Part shown: positions 22,443 to 30,533 of the stretch, in pieces
Position numbering within the stretch: position 1 is the first letter of the stretch
How the letters are laid out: the number at the start of each line of letters is the position of its first letter
IMG/VR virus record: IMGVR_UViG_3300026521_000011
Span: 1-42,337 of that record
DNA from: a virus
DNA: 42,337 nt
Direction: 5' to 3' (one strand)
The notes under the pieces: model-generated
Told to the model about the DNA's origin: nothing
Databases searched by the model: none
What the model saw: only the letters and a program-made list of their open reading frames with translations
Translations under genes and position numbers: made by a program

Positions 22443-24614
22443 CTAGTTAGCACAACTAACACAAGTAGTTTCACTCATATAATATATAGCTTTTACTTCG
22501 TGCTTTAGCATTAACTTTATAGCTTTATCACTAAACTCTTTCATACTAAATAAGTCTGGATTAACTCCAATCTCATTACTTACACCAGTATCAACCCATC
22601 TTTGAATAGCTGCTGCCACTTCTAAGAAGAATACACCATCAAAACTACCTCTAGTTCTATAGTATGGAAACTTAGTATCTGCATAAGCTGGAACTATAAC
22701 TGGTGTCATAGATTGCATATCTTTAAAATGACATAAACTAGTTACTGGTAAGAAGTTTGGTGAAGCTCCTAGAACAACTCCAGTTCCTGCATTCGGTGCT
22801 GGTGATATTAACAAGAAGTTATAAATACCTTTTGTTTTAATATCATTGTTAAGTTTTACCCAGTCTAATCCATTTAAACTAAGTTTATTTAGCTCTTCAG
22901 GTGTATGATTAAACATAGTATCATAGTTAGCTTTATGATATAAAGGATATGAGCCATGCTTTTGAGCTAACTCTATACTTCTCTCATAGGCATAATATGT
23001 GATTAACTCTTGAACTCTTTCAAGTTCTATGATACCATCTTGATTATAAGTCATAGATTTATAAGCTAGATAATCTGCACCACCAACTAAACCTATACCA
23101 GTATTACGTAAATCTCTAGCAGAGTTTTTAGTTTTCTCTGTAGGGAATGTTGAAATATCTATAATAGTATTTAGCATATCTACAGTTTCTCTAACTACAT
23201 AGCGTAATCTTTTATCTGGATTTTTATGCTTAACTATTTCAGTCAAGTTAATGCTCATTAGATTACAAGTATGGTCATACTCTTTAGTATTAATACTAAA
23301 TGACTCTAAACATAGATTACCTGTTTGTGCTTTATAATAAGCTTTAAGGTAGTTGTTAGAGTTTATACCATCTTTGTTTGTTATATTCACTTTACCTATT
23401 TTAAAGTAAACATCCCACATCTGAACCCATAGCTTATGTGCATTAACCTCTTTATGTGCTACTTTATCTAAGTTATCTAAAACTATATTATAAGCATCTT
23501 CCCAATCTTTACCAACTAACTCTGTTAAGTCAATATCTAGGTGTTTGATACAATCATAGTTATTTACTAGGTACACATTCTCCTTAGTTTTAATCTTTTT
23601 AAGAAGATAGTCATTTAGTAAGAACTGTGGTAAAATATCAAAAGATTTCTTTCTTATATCTCCACCATCTTCTGTAGATACCTCTAAGAATTCTAAGAAG
23701 TCTAAGTGGAACCAGTCATTTGCAACAGTAATTGCACCCTTACGGCTACCTAGTTGGTCTACTGTATAAGCAACCAAATCAAAGAACTTAACCCATTTAT
23801 TAATATGAGTTGCTGCACCTGGAACGTGTTGAATATCAGAACCTTCTGGTCTAATCTTACCTACATAGACTGCTAAACCACCGCCAGATTTACTGATTAA
23901 AGAAGCATCACTAACAGCTCCCATAATATCTTCAATGTTGTCTTGAGCCATAATACTAAAACAACTTGCAGTATTTCCACCAAGTCTAAGGTTTTTCTTT
24001 ACTGGTGTAGACTCAGAAGACTCTTTAGAAGCAAATAGCTCATAATACTTTTTAAGTTTCTTCTTAGAACCTCTAGATAGTATTAAAGCATCCATCATAT
24101 TAGCCCATTGAGGATATTCAATATATCCATCTGTATCGTGAACTAAATAACTACTCTTTAAAGATACCACAGACTGAGTTGTTTGCTCAAAATCTACTTT
24201 ACTATTAATAAGTTTCTCTGCAACTCTTAATAGTTTATTTTTAATTTTAAACTTATAGATACCTTTGCCTCTAAGAAGTTTATAACCTTTAATAAACTCT
24301 TCCTGTTTAAGACTAGTATTTTTATGTATCTCTCCGTGAAGTGCAGCCATTTCTAATCTACCAACAGCTAATGCCCATTGGTTATTAGTTGGATTATCTG
24401 GAGTTATAAATAGTTTAGCCTCATAAATAATAACTTTTTGTATTTCAATAGTTGTAATACCATCATAAAAAGCTATAGATAACTTTTGAAGCAACTCTAC
24501 AGGGTTAATATCTAACCCTTTAAAAGCGAAATGAACCATATTAACTAGTTTGTCAGTATTTAATGGTTCTCTTCTACCATCTCTTTTAGTTACTGTTAAA
24601 ACTTTATTTGCCAT
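22443..24614 (-). CDS. nrdA: Ribonucleotide reductase class I, large (alpha) subunit
   Basis: A 723-residue class I RNR alpha subunit reducing ribonucleotides to deoxyribonucleotides. Motifs: an N-terminal ATP-cone-like region, the first active-site cysteine in NTASCFSIM, the NLCLES loop (Asn, thiyl Cys, Glu), the second redox cysteine in HTCNLMSINL, paired tyrosines KAIYYMSE for radical transfer, and a C-terminal CVSC pair that accepts electrons. I chose the ATG at 24614 (MANKVLTV) because AAGGAGTTTGCTA precedes it; two more codons exist upstream. It overlaps nrdB by 11 bases. Confidence 0.95.
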   Translation of the reverse strand: MANKVLTVTKRDGRREPLNTDKLVNMVHFAFKGLDINPVELLQKLSIAFYDGITTIEIQKVIIYEAKLFITPDNPTNNQWALAVGRLEMAALHGEIHKNTSLKQEEFIKGYKLLRGKGIYKFKIKNKLLRVAEKLINSKVDFEQTTQSVVSLKSSYLVHDTDGYIEYPQWANMMDALILSRGSKKKLKKYYELFASKESSESTPVKKNLRLGGNTASCFSIMAQDNIEDIMGAVSDASLISKSGGGLAVYVGKIRPEGSDIQHVPGAATHINKWVKFFDLVAYTVDQLGSRKGAITVANDWFHLDFLEFLEVSTEDGGDIRKKSFDILPQFLLNDYLLKKIKTKENVYLVNNYDCIKHLDIDLTELVGKDWEDAYNIVLDNLDKVAHKEVNAHKLWVQMWDVYFKIGKVNITNKDGINSNNYLKAYYKAQTGNLCLESFSINTKEYDHTCNLMSINLTEIVKHKNPDKRLRYVVRETVDMLNTIIDISTFPTEKTKNSARDLRNTGIGLVGGADYLAYKSMTYNQDGIIELERVQELITYYAYERSIELAQKHGSYPLYHKANYDTMFNHTPEELNKLSLNGLDWVKLNNDIKTKGIYNFLLISPAPNAGTGVVLGASPNFLPVTSLCHFKDMQSMTPVIVPAYADTKFPYYRTRGSFDGVFFLEVAAAIQRWVDTGVSNEIGVNPDLFSMKEFSDKAIKLMLKHEVKAIYYMSETTCVSCAN

Positions 24615-25650
24615 TAGCAAACTCCTTATAATCTTTAATTTTTACACTTGGGTCAAAGTAATTAGCCGAATGAGCCTCAAATATACCAGTCTCTGAAGAG
24701 TCTACATTTTCAACATTAGAAACTCTCTCTAAGTGCAAGTAAGCATTTTCTGCTTCTGTGTATTTAAAAGGTAATTTGAGTAATCTAAATATTTTATTAG
24801 CTCTATGCTTAGTATATTTAGTTATACTATCTTCATTAAATCCTAAGATACCTTGACCTATAATATATGAACTATATTTAGATTCATCTTCAGTAGCTTG
24901 CTTAAGAAAATCTATGATAAACTCTTCATCCCAGTACTCTGGATAATCTTCTTTGTACTTTAATAGAAGCTCTGCAAAAATATCAATATGAGTAACCTCA
25001 TTCTTTTTAATCCAAGAAATGATTATAGAAGTGTTAATCATAGTGCCTTTATACTTTAATGAGAAGAAAAAGTTAAAAATACTATAGAACATAATAGCTT
25101 CTAAAACTAGGTTAGTTAATAAAACTTTTAGTTGTCCTCTTACTGTTTTATCATCTAATGATTTATAAGCTTTAGTTATCTGTAAAGCTCTTGCTCTCAT
25201 AACAGGGTCAGTCTTTATAAGGTCACGAACTCTTCTAGCTTCTTCTTTACTGTATAAAGAATTATAAATATAAGAATAAGAGAAACTATGTAAAGACTCT
25301 TCCATTTCGTGATATGCTAATACGCCCTTAACCTCAGGATATCTAATCTTACTAGATATTTCAGGTAAGTTATTTACCTGCAAGCTATCTAAATTAGTTA
25401 AGTGAGATAAACATCTATCAAAGGCCTCGCTTTCAGCTTGAGACATATTTTTAAAATCTTTAGAGTCATCAGTCACTGGATACTTTAAAGGATGCCAAGC
25501 ATTTGCAAACATTTTCTCTGTATGCCTCTGATAAAATTCTGGTAAAGTTTGGTCTATCATATCAACTAGGCCAGTAGTATTACCACTAAACATTTTAATA
25601 TCTTTTGTATCTGCTAAAGGGTCAAATAGCTCAGTTTTAGTTACTTCCAT
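24604..25650 (-). CDS. nrdB: Ribonucleotide reductase class I, small (beta) subunit
   Basis: A 348-residue beta subunit that holds the diiron centre and tyrosyl radical. Ligand motifs present: LTNLDSLQ (first Asp), MEESLHSFSY (Glu, His and the radical Tyr), NLVLEAIMFY (Glu) and KKNEVTHID (Glu, His). So this looks like an intact Tyr-radical enzyme, not the radical-less variants. The C-terminus (KIKDYKEFANGK) should dock into the large subunit. Preceded by AAGGAAAGTAA and followed immediately by nrdA. Confidence 0.95.
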   Translation of the reverse strand: MEVTKTELFDPLADTKDIKMFSGNTTGLVDMIDQTLPEFYQRHTEKMFANAWHPLKYPVTDDSKDFKNMSQAESEAFDRCLSHLTNLDSLQVNNLPEISSKIRYPEVKGVLAYHEMEESLHSFSYSYIYNSLYSKEEARRVRDLIKTDPVMRARALQITKAYKSLDDKTVRGQLKVLLTNLVLEAIMFYSIFNFFFSLKYKGTMINTSIIISWIKKNEVTHIDIFAELLLKYKEDYPEYWDEEFIIDFLKQATEDESKYSSYIIGQGILGFNEDSITKYTKHRANKIFRLLKLPFKYTEAENAYLHLERVSNVENVDSSETGIFEAHSANYFDPSVKIKDYKEFANGK

Positions 25651-25663
25651 TTACTTTCCTTTC

Positions 25664-26275
25664 TTAATCTTTATTTACAAACTCTTCCATAATGCGTGGA
25701 AACTTCTCAGATAAAACTAAAGCTATCTCATTTGCTATTGCTCTAATTTCCCATTGTGCGTGTGGATCTGTTCTAAGTTTTAAGAATTGACTCCACATCT
25801 GCATATTTCCAGCAATATATAAATCAGTTGTTACCGCTCTTGTTAAAGCAAATCTTGCATCTTCTTTTTTAACACCTTTTTTAATTAATCGATTGTAAGC
25901 TTCTTTAGATTGTTTATTTACCTCTTCAAAAGTAGCTCTCACTACTTCTTTATCAAACTCATCTTTTAAATATTCACAAGGTGGAACAACAAACTCTCTT
26001 TCACTTTGATTAACATATCTTTGTGACTCCCATAAATGGCTATCACTATCTAATATATCAGCAAAACTTGTTCTAAGTGTTTGGACTGCACCAATAGTTG
26101 AAATATCTTCAATTTTGATAACTGCATAAGCAAATCTAAATGTAGCTAAGTGTTTATGCTCTTTCATAGTTTTAATAAGGCCTAAATTTTTTGGTTTACT
26201 GTTGTAACAAATAGCTGCACCTGTTGCTGCCATTTCCTCTGTTCTGTTGTTGTAATCTTCTAATGTTACTTTCAT
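25664..26275 (-). CDS. ThyX-like protein with altered signature motif (ThyX-1)
   Basis: A 203-residue relative of flavin-dependent thymidylate synthase, which makes dTMP from dUMP with FAD and methylenetetrahydrofolate. The C-terminal half is canonical (KKEDARFALTRAVTTDLYIA; QFLKLRTDPHAQWEIRAIA). The signature RHRxxSxNExSxRY is altered: ending at Arg86-Tyr87, the aligned residues give I-L-D for RHR and L-W for N-E, while Ser79, Ser84 and RY remain; or RHR is R-T-S (68-70) with a six-residue insert. I chose the ATG at 26275 (MKVTLEDY), which overlaps the stop before it (ATGA) and follows GGGAGATTATAAA. It may still act, or may need the paralogue at 29390-30253. Confidence 0.8.
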   Translation of the reverse strand: MKVTLEDYNNRTEEMAATGAAICYNSKPKNLGLIKTMKEHKHLATFRFAYAVIKIEDISTIGAVQTLRTSFADILDSDSHLWESQRYVNQSEREFVVPPCEYLKDEFDKEVVRATFEEVNKQSKEAYNRLIKKGVKKEDARFALTRAVTTDLYIAGNMQMWSQFLKLRTDPHAQWEIRAIANEIALVLSEKFPRIMEEFVNKD

Positions 26276-26655
26276 TTTATAATCTCCCAATCTGTATCTA
26301 ATATATCGCTTTGACTTGCTAGCCAAGGTACTACAGTATTATCAGATGTTTTCATAGCAATATATGCTTGATATGGTACCATATCATCTTCAAATACTCC
26401 AACCATTGTTCCTTTCTTATTCCCACTAGCTGGATACTTATTAGCTTCAACATAGTAAATAAACATACCTTTACCGTTCCAACCAGCTCTGCAAACCTTT
26501 TGACCATCTTTCATTGCTTGAATAGCTTCTCCAAAAGTCATACCTTTAAGTTTACCTGAGCCTTTGCACATATTACATTCTATAATATCATCCCAACCAC
26601 ACTCTATGGATACTCTTAATTTTCCAGAGCCTTTACATTTCTTGCATTTACTCAT
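26272..26655 (-). CDS. Zinc-ribbon fused to Tad2 (DUF2829) domain, putative anti-Thoeris protein
   Basis: A 127-residue two-part protein. Residues 4-34 carry two DnaJ-type CxxCxGxG knuckles (CKKCKGSG, CNMCKGSG) that should bind one zinc. From residue 39 it follows the DUF2829/Tad2 pattern closely: MTFGEAIQAMKDGQKVCRAG, then WNGKGMFIYYVE, MKTSDNTVVPWLASQSD and DWEII. Tad2 proteins sequester the cyclic ADP-ribose-type signal of Thoeris defence and so block it. Family membership is clear; the inhibitory role here is inferred. The zinc ribbon is an uncommon addition to the ~80-residue core. It overlaps the ThyX-1 start by four bases. Confidence 0.85.
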   Translation of the reverse strand: MSKCKKCKGSGKLRVSIECGWDDIIECNMCKGSGKLKGMTFGEAIQAMKDGQKVCRAGWNGKGMFIYYVEANKYPASGNKKGTMVGVFEDDMVPYQAYIAMKTSDNTVVPWLASQSDILDTDWEIIK

Positions 26656-27510
26656 TTAATCTATCTCCTCTTTTGTTTTATCGTCTCTAACCCTAATAAA
26701 TGTGGGTTGAATATAAGTCGCTAAGATTTGCTCATACTCAATCTCTATGACTTTACCTATAAAGTATTCATTAGGTAACCCTCTCTGTTCATCACTTAGG
26801 CCACTACCAACTTGTACGCTTCTCCCGGCCTTATCTTGTAATACTAAGCTACCTACCATGCCCATATATTTACCATCACCGCTTAGTACACTTCTACATA
26901 GTAAATCAGCTGTTGGTCTAAGTTTTAGCTTAATAGCGTCATTAACTCTTTTACCTTCTCTATACATATGATTCGGTGACTTAAGATACAAGCCTTCATA
27001 GTCATCTTTAACAACTAATTTAGCTTCATTCTTACACTCTTCTAAAGTATCAATACCGGAAAAATCCACTAGCTCACAGTGTTTACCGTAGTCTAGTTCT
27101 TCTAATATCCAGCATAGTCTGTCTTCAAAAGATAACATAGTATCTATACAGTCAAATACCATAAATCTTTCATTATCTATAGCATTAGTTTCTATGCCTT
27201 TTTCAAAGTTGGTTCTGTAAGTAGTAAGTTTAGCTGAATATCCTCTACTACCTAACTTACCAGATGAGGTATTAATATACTCAGCTTCTAGTATAAAATC
27301 TCTGCCTGGATTATTCTCAATAAGTTCTTCTGCTACGTTTTTAACATAGAACTCTTTTCCACTACTTGTGAAAAATCTAACATTATCACCAGCTTTATGT
27401 ATCTGAACGTAATGACCATCATACTTAATAGAGTGATAAAATCTATCCTCTAGCTTAGACTTAGGAACTTTAACTAAGTCTTTACCTTTACATTGTTTAA
27501 TGAAACTCAT
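26656..27510 (-). CDS. ATP-dependent DNA ligase
   Basis: A 284-residue ligase sealing nicks in DNA. Motif I is KYDGHYVQ (catalytic Lys29), followed by the adenylation-site FILEAEY (motif III-region Glu), DYEGLYLKSP (motif IV) and AIKLKLR (motif V). A short C-terminal OB-fold (from about residue 205, LLCRSVLSGDGKYMGMVGSL) ends in FIRVRDDKT. It is a minimal ligase without an N-terminal DNA-binding domain, similar in size to T7-group enzymes. The start overlaps the upstream gene's stop by one base. Confidence 0.9.
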   Translation of the reverse strand: MSFIKQCKGKDLVKVPKSKLEDRFYHSIKYDGHYVQIHKAGDNVRFFTSSGKEFYVKNVAEELIENNPGRDFILEAEYINTSSGKLGSRGYSAKLTTYRTNFEKGIETNAIDNERFMVFDCIDTMLSFEDRLCWILEELDYGKHCELVDFSGIDTLEECKNEAKLVVKDDYEGLYLKSPNHMYREGKRVNDAIKLKLRPTADLLCRSVLSGDGKYMGMVGSLVLQDKAGRSVQVGSGLSDEQRGLPNEYFIGKVIEIEYEQILATYIQPTFIRVRDDKTKEEID

Positions 27511-28043
27511 TAGTTCTCACTTAAAACTTCATTGTTCTCTATCATAAAAGACTTAGTTAACACGAAAGGGTCTGGGTATTCTAGTATAAATCTACCAGAA
27601 AACCTAATTTTTTCTTTTGTACCATCAGAGAATTTAACTTCTGCAAACTCACCATCTAGGTGACCCTCTATGTCCACACATTTTGGGTCTTCTACTTTAG
27701 TACCTTCAAACTCAGCTAATAGTTCTTCATAGTTGTCATCAGTAGACTTAATGAAAGTGCCATTAGCATTTAAGAACCCTTTACGGTCTTTAATGTCATT
27801 ATATGCAACTTCCCAACACTCAGCTAATGTAGTTCCTTTAAGTTTTGCTATGTTAGTTAATACAACTAACATATCACCGATATCATCCTTAATGTCTTTA
27901 CCTTTAGCTATATTATCGCATAGCTCTCCAGCTTCACTAATCAACTTTAAAGTTTGCGTTTCAGCTTTACCGTTAATAGTGATACCTCTATCAGCACTCC
28001 ATTTAAGTGTAAGTTCTTCATACTCATTTAACGTTTTTAACAT
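27510..28043 (-). CDS. MazG-like nucleotide pyrophosphohydrolase with C-terminal extension
   Basis: A 177-residue protein. Residues 1-105 are a MazG-like all-alpha NTP pyrophosphohydrolase with the metal motif ISEAGEL (Glu37, Glu40) and KDDIGDML (Asp54, Asp57), then the characteristic NDIKDRKGFLNANGTFIK ending. It should convert a (d)NTP to the monophosphate plus pyrophosphate. Residues ~115-177 form an extra beta-rich domain (EVKFSDGTKEKIRFSGRFIL) not part of the usual fold. Sits within the nucleotide cluster. Confidence 0.82.
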   Translation of the reverse strand: MLKTLNEYEELTLKWSADRGITINGKAETQTLKLISEAGELCDNIAKGKDIKDDIGDMLVVLTNIAKLKGTTLAECWEVAYNDIKDRKGFLNANGTFIKSTDDNYEELLAEFEGTKVEDPKCVDIEGHLDGEFAEVKFSDGTKEKIRFSGRFILEYPDPFVLTKSFMIENNEVLSEN

Positions 28044-28052
28044 AAGTTTCCT

Positions 28053-28274
28053 TTAATCTTTATTTAATTCTAACTCTAAGCTTTCAGTTGCAAAAGGGTG
28101 TAATGTGATGTTTTCATCTTTAAACACTTTCTTAGCTACTGAAATACTTGGGTTATAGTCATTGTGTTTGTATGTACTAATCATACTTGTTGACACACCT
28201 AGTTTTTCTGCTATTTCTCTACCATTCAATCCTTCATCTTCTAAGGACTGAATATAAGCCTGAACTAATACCAT
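28053..28274 (-). CDS. Small helix-turn-helix regulator
   Basis: A 73-residue protein. Residues 14-40 (LNGREIAEKLGVSTSMISTY) form a Cro/C1-like helix-turn-helix with a recognition helix starting at Ser28. The C-terminal tail is acidic and flexible. It is the first gene after a promoter (28305-28327) and a terminator (28361-28393), so it likely controls the downstream nucleotide genes or the phage promoters. Ribosome site AAAGGAGGAAACTAA. Confidence 0.78.
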   Translation of the reverse strand: MVLVQAYIQSLEDEGLNGREIAEKLGVSTSMISTYKHNDYNPSISVAKKVFKDENITLHPFATESLELELNKD

Positions 28275-28304
28275 TTAGTTTCCTCCTTTAATTTAATTTA
28301 TATA

Positions 28305-28327
28305 ATTATATCAAAATATATCTTAAA
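28305..28327 (-). promoter_or_regulatory. Leftward promoter before the HTH regulator
   Basis: Minus-strand TTTAAGA (28327-28321), ten bases, TATAAT (28310-28305) with extended TGA in front: the family's 17-base spacing. It drives the segment from the HTH gene toward MazG, ligase and RNR. Confidence 0.7.
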
Positions 28328-28360
28328 TTTATATAAATTGAATATATTTAATAAATTAAA

Positions 28361-28393
28361 TCTTCTCATATATATATTCGATATATGAGAAGA
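28361..28393 (-). terminator. Intrinsic terminator after the HD nucleotidase gene
   Basis: TCTTCTCATATAT (28361-28373), seven-base loop, ATATATGAGAAGA (28381-28393): a perfect 13-pair stem. On the minus strand it is followed by TTTAATTTATT. It separates the upstream replication genes from the HTH-led unit. Confidence 0.7.
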
Positions 28394-28460
28394 TAATCTT
28401 TAGATGATAGATTATATCTATTTATAAATATAATCAAACCTCATTAAAATATGAAGATAT

Positions 28461-28985
28461 TTATCTTATATATTTTGATAGATAATTTTGATATTTTAAA
28501 ATCAAATCTTCAGTGCTATAAGCCATACTATCAACTGTAGCACCTTGACCAATCTTGGCTTCATTTCTAAGATATTGTCTAACTTGAAGTATATCAGCAT
28601 ATTTAACAACTAAACTTTCAACACTTTCACGAGCTATATACTCTTCATATAACTCGTGAATAGGCTCTCCAAAAGACTTCATTACTTTTCGTTCAGCTTT
28701 CTCAACCTCTTTAACTAAAGATGGATGGTTAAGTTTAGCAGTTAATGTTATATCCCCAATCTCACACTCTGCAAAATCGTGGATGATAGCCATTGTCATA
28801 GCTTTACCTAAATCAAATTCATAAGTTTTATGTAACTCTAAAACAAATGCAGCTACAAAGAAACTATGTTCAGCTACCGTTTCTGAAGTAATTCTAGGAG
28901 TTAAACTATATCTCTGTACAAACCTAAGGTTGTAAATTCTATCAGTCATATTCCCTTTAGTATGTTGGTTTTTATTCAATGCCAT
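28461..28985 (-). CDS. HD-domain 5'-deoxynucleotidase (YfbR-like)
   Basis: A 174-residue HD-domain phosphohydrolase. Conserved points are FVQRYSLTP (22-30), SETVAEHS (34-41, His40), IIHDFAE (68-73, His69-Asp70) and KYADIL (Asp131), together the H...HD...D metal set. The 'RYSL.....ET.aEHS' opening is that of YfbR-type deoxynucleoside 5'-monophosphatases. Phage relatives such as DatZ instead hydrolyse dATP, and specificity cannot be told from motifs alone. The start (MALNKNQ) follows GTAGGAGAAGATT and overlaps the preceding gene by 14 bases. Confidence 0.86.
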   Translation of the reverse strand: MALNKNQHTKGNMTDRIYNLRFVQRYSLTPRITSETVAEHSFFVAAFVLELHKTYEFDLGKAMTMAIIHDFAECEIGDITLTAKLNHPSLVKEVEKAERKVMKSFGEPIHELYEEYIARESVESLVVKYADILQVRQYLRNEAKIGQGATVDSMAYSTEDLILKYQNYLSKYIR

Positions 28986-29397
28986 AATCTTCTCCTACTT
29001 CTTTACCTTCAATAATTATTGTAAATAGCTCTTCAACTGTTTTAGCTACTTTACCGCTCTTAGCTAACATTAAGTTAACTTTATCAATACCTGGAGTGTA
29101 ATAAACTATAGGTATTCCTTTAGAAAAAGCATATCCACACTCCCAGATAGTTCCCATATCTTTATCTACAGTAGAAGCTATGATTAATTCTGCAGAGTCT
29201 ATATGCTCTAGGTTGCCTTGAAATATATCATCCCATTGTTTTGAGCTCATTTCAGAAGACCCTAAGTTAGAAACTCTAGGTTTAAATACATTTTCAAACC
29301 ATTTATCTGCAAAATCTTCTAACTCTCTACAAGCTCTCATTTGACCATCATTAAACCATCCGCCAGCTACATAAACTTTAGTTTCTTTGTTAAACAT
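28972..29397 (-). CDS. Nucleoside 2-deoxyribosyltransferase-like protein
   Basis: A 141-residue protein of the nucleoside 2-deoxyribosyltransferase-like fold: KVYVAGGWF (7-15) at the N-terminal strand, NLEHIDSAELIIAST and VDKDMGTIWECGYAFSKG, where the Asp and Glu (TIWEcGyA) mark the active-site region of this family. It could transfer deoxyribose between bases or remove a base from a deoxynucleotide (as in DNPH1-like members). Lies between HD nucleotidase and a ThyX-like gene, consistent with base salvage or pool filtering. Confidence 0.82.
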   Translation of the reverse strand: MFNKETKVYVAGGWFNDGQMRACRELEDFADKWFENVFKPRVSNLGSSEMSSKQWDDIFQGNLEHIDSAELIIASTVDKDMGTIWECGYAFSKGIPIVYYTPGIDKVNLMLAKSGKVAKTVEELFTIIIEGKEVGEDYGIE

Positions 29398-30253
29398 CTT
29401 GAACCTCCTTTAATATGTTTAAATATGTTTCACTTCCTGGGAAGTCTTGACGACGTTTATCATAGATATACTCTTCAGAATTGTAGTCATAAACATCATT
29501 GTTTGGTTTAGGTAAATAACATTTAGAGTTATGTCCCTCTTTAGCTGTTTTAATGAACCAATGGTCTGGACCACCAAAATCCATATTTAGAATATCTTTC
29601 AACTCTGGTAGATGTTTTATGAGTTGTTGGTATAATCTAATAGCTACAACATTATCAGACTCTGGCTGAATTGCTTCATCTTTACGAGTTCTAATAAACT
29701 GAATAATATCTTTAATGTTACCTTTAACATAGTAAAAATTACTTAAACTTCTAGGTAATACTGTACGAGCATCAAAAATACTAACTTCTTTAGAGTCTAC
29801 CATATCTGCATAAAGCTCTTTAGCTAACTTATGTAACTCTTTGTATCTCTCCAAGAATGTATCATTATCTAATATAGAGGGCTTAACTAAAACATCATCC
29901 AATCTCATATCCCTATCAGCTGTACATTGAGCACTAAAACTAAGAGTTCTGTGTCTGATTAAATGTGTTACATCAATCAAATCTAATCCCTCAACTCTGA
30001 AAGTTAAGTTTATAGTTTCTAGTGCAGTAGGGAGAAGTTTACCTTCAAATGTTTGTCTAACAGCTTCTTCTCGTTCCTCATCTGTAAATACTCTATTTGG
30101 AGTATCTTCCCAAGTAGCCAATGTAAACTCTGGTATGTATTGTTTCAATTGGCTCCAAGTAGGGCAGTCCATCATAACCACTTTGATATTATCTAAGTGG
30201 TTTAAGAATTTAGTCTCTGGCTGTTGGTTCCATTTAAGTTTAACATTACTCAT
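29390..30253 (-). CDS. Divergent ThyX-like protein (ThyX-2)
   Basis: A 287-residue second ThyX relative, longer than usual because of N- and C-terminal extensions. Residues 95-117 hold VTHLIRHRTLSFSA, keeping RHR (100-102) and Ser105, but the following N-E is S-A, the second Ser is Cys110 and the final R-Y is A-D. The downstream helix keeps NIKDIIQFIRTRKDE and QPES. It thus preserves exactly the half of the signature lost in ThyX-1. It may methylate or otherwise modify a pyrimidine nucleotide, alone or as a mixed tetramer. The C-terminal ~60 residues (GGPDHWFIKTAKEGHNSKC) are of unknown role. Confidence 0.72.
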   Translation of the reverse strand: MSNVKLKWNQQPETKFLNHLDNIKVVMMDCPTWSQLKQYIPEFTLATWEDTPNRVFTDEEREEAVRQTFEGKLLPTALETINLTFRVEGLDLIDVTHLIRHRTLSFSAQCTADRDMRLDDVLVKPSILDNDTFLERYKELHKLAKELYADMVDSKEVSIFDARTVLPRSLSNFYYVKGNIKDIIQFIRTRKDEAIQPESDNVVAIRLYQQLIKHLPELKDILNMDFGGPDHWFIKTAKEGHNSKCYLPKPNNDVYDYNSEEYIYDKRRQDFPGSETYLNILKEVQDV

Positions 30254-30533
30254 TAGTTTTCCCTTTTAATGTATCTTCAGCAAGTTTAGCATATCCGGCA
30301 ATATCGTGCCAAGTATCTAAATGGTCTGGTGTTGTAGATAATCTACTTAGCTTGTTAACTATGTCAAAAATGTAAACTTGGTGGACTTTATCCATAGGTT
30401 TACCATTGACTTTTTGATGCCTATCAGTAATAATCCCCATTATAGAAGCTCTTAACTCTGAGCCTCCTTCATAATCTCCATATACTGCACCTCGTTCTTG
30501 TAATGTTTCTTCTATTGTTTTATTCTGTTCCAT
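30246..30533 (-). CDS. DUF6378-family phage protein
   Basis: A 95-residue protein matching a widespread phage family: ETLQERGAVYGDYEG near the start, then FDIVNKLSRLSTTPDH and DTWHDIAGYAKLAEDTLKG. The 'ER...YGd...K.sR......D...DiaGYa.La' pattern resembles MazG-like all-alpha folds, but activity is not established. The ATG at 30533 has AAGGA seven bases before it; a TTG two codons upstream is a less likely start. It overlaps the exonuclease gene by 14 bases. Confidence 0.75.
   Translation of the reverse strand: MEQNKTIEETLQERGAVYGDYEGGSELRASIMGIITDRHQKVNGKPMDKVHQVYIFDIVNKLSRLSTTPDHLDTWHDIAGYAKLAEDTLKGKTNE

Noticed and set aside
26276-26326. Longer N-terminus for ThyX-1
   Set aside because: The extra residues are in the Tad2 coding region, while the ATG at 26275 forms a typical four-base ATGA overlap with a good ribosome site.
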